41,157 nt of DNA from Euryarchaeota archaeon UBA433 (GTDB taxonomy: Archaea; Thermoplasmatota; Poseidoniia; Poseidoniales; Poseidoniaceae). The notes beneath the pieces were generated by a model. That model had not been told where the DNA came from. It worked only from the letters and a program-made list of their open reading frames with translations, and ran no database searches. Where the stretch lies: the NCBI GenBank assembly GCA_002495535.1, contig DAFX01000017.1, positions 1-41,157 on the forward strand, given 5' to 3'. The translations under genes and the position numbers were made by a program. This document shows, one piece after another, positions 41,155-41,157 of this stretch. Each line of letters opens with the position of its first letter. Within the stretch, counting starts at the first letter, position 1.

Positions 41155-41157
41155 GGT

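Noticed and set aside
1..41157. Defence island, prophage or integrated element
   Set aside because: No integrase, transposase, toxin-antitoxin, restriction or Cas gene was seen, and both tRNA genes lack nearby att-like duplications.

Overview
The window reads as a chromosomal piece of a planktonic euryarchaeon, most likely Marine Group II (Candidatus Poseidoniales). Archaeal information-processing genes are clear: the small subunit of D-family DNA polymerase, the RFC small subunit, pelota, the archaeal-only GatD amidotransferase subunit, and an elongator tRNA-Met with a bulge-helix-bulge intron. They sit beside bacterial-type metabolic genes (formate-tetrahydrofolate ligase, PanB, PncC, a biotin-dependent carboxylase beta subunit) and very large Ig-rich surface proteins, a mix familiar from Marine Group II. 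The placement is inference from gene content; no rRNA is present. No mobile elements, CRISPR arrays or rRNA genes were seen.

Layout. 1-4779: 3' part of a giant parallel-beta-helix adhesin that ends in a complete archaeal type IV pilin domain, followed by a run of four RNA hairpins and a C/T tract. 5026-5712: HAD phosphatase, convergent with the pncC-polB pair (8114-5719). 8196-8268: tRNA-Val(TAC). 11373-8270 (minus): fhs, pelota and a 102-codon orphan in a tight operon. 14193-11469 (minus): two small membrane proteins, NfeD and flotillin. 14240-15304: aroE with a large insertion. 15358-18129: a membrane-anchored surface protein with an alpha/beta-hydrolase domain that has lost its nucleophile. 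21087-18132 (minus): gatD then a carboxylase beta subunit. 21183-21312 (minus): intron-containing tRNA-Met. 21412-22335: membrane protein of unknown role. 23526-22573 (minus): RFC small subunit.

23657-35489 is a cell-surface block: a 3059-residue protein built from seven roughly 330-residue DNRLRE-plus-FN3 modules and a stalk of Ig-like repeats, and an 870-residue partner made of the same Ig-like repeats. Each has a signal anchor or signal peptide, a C-terminal membrane segment, an acidic cytoplasmic linker and a Trp-rich end. A possible 52-residue membrane peptide follows with TAATG coupling.

39745-35625 (minus) is the most striking metabolic region: amnB-like catalytic subunit of 2-aminophenol 1,6-dioxygenase, then an amnA-like subunit fused through an acidic linker to a RidA-family 2-aminomuconate-deaminase-like domain, then an APC amino-acid permease carrying a C-terminal EF-hand. 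Together they suggest an aminophenol or related aminoaromatic ring-cleavage route in which the first and third activities are tied in one complex. The window ends with a four-helix membrane protein and panB. Starts were chosen by family N-termini, Shine-Dalgarno sites and stop-start overlaps; several differ from the longest open frame.
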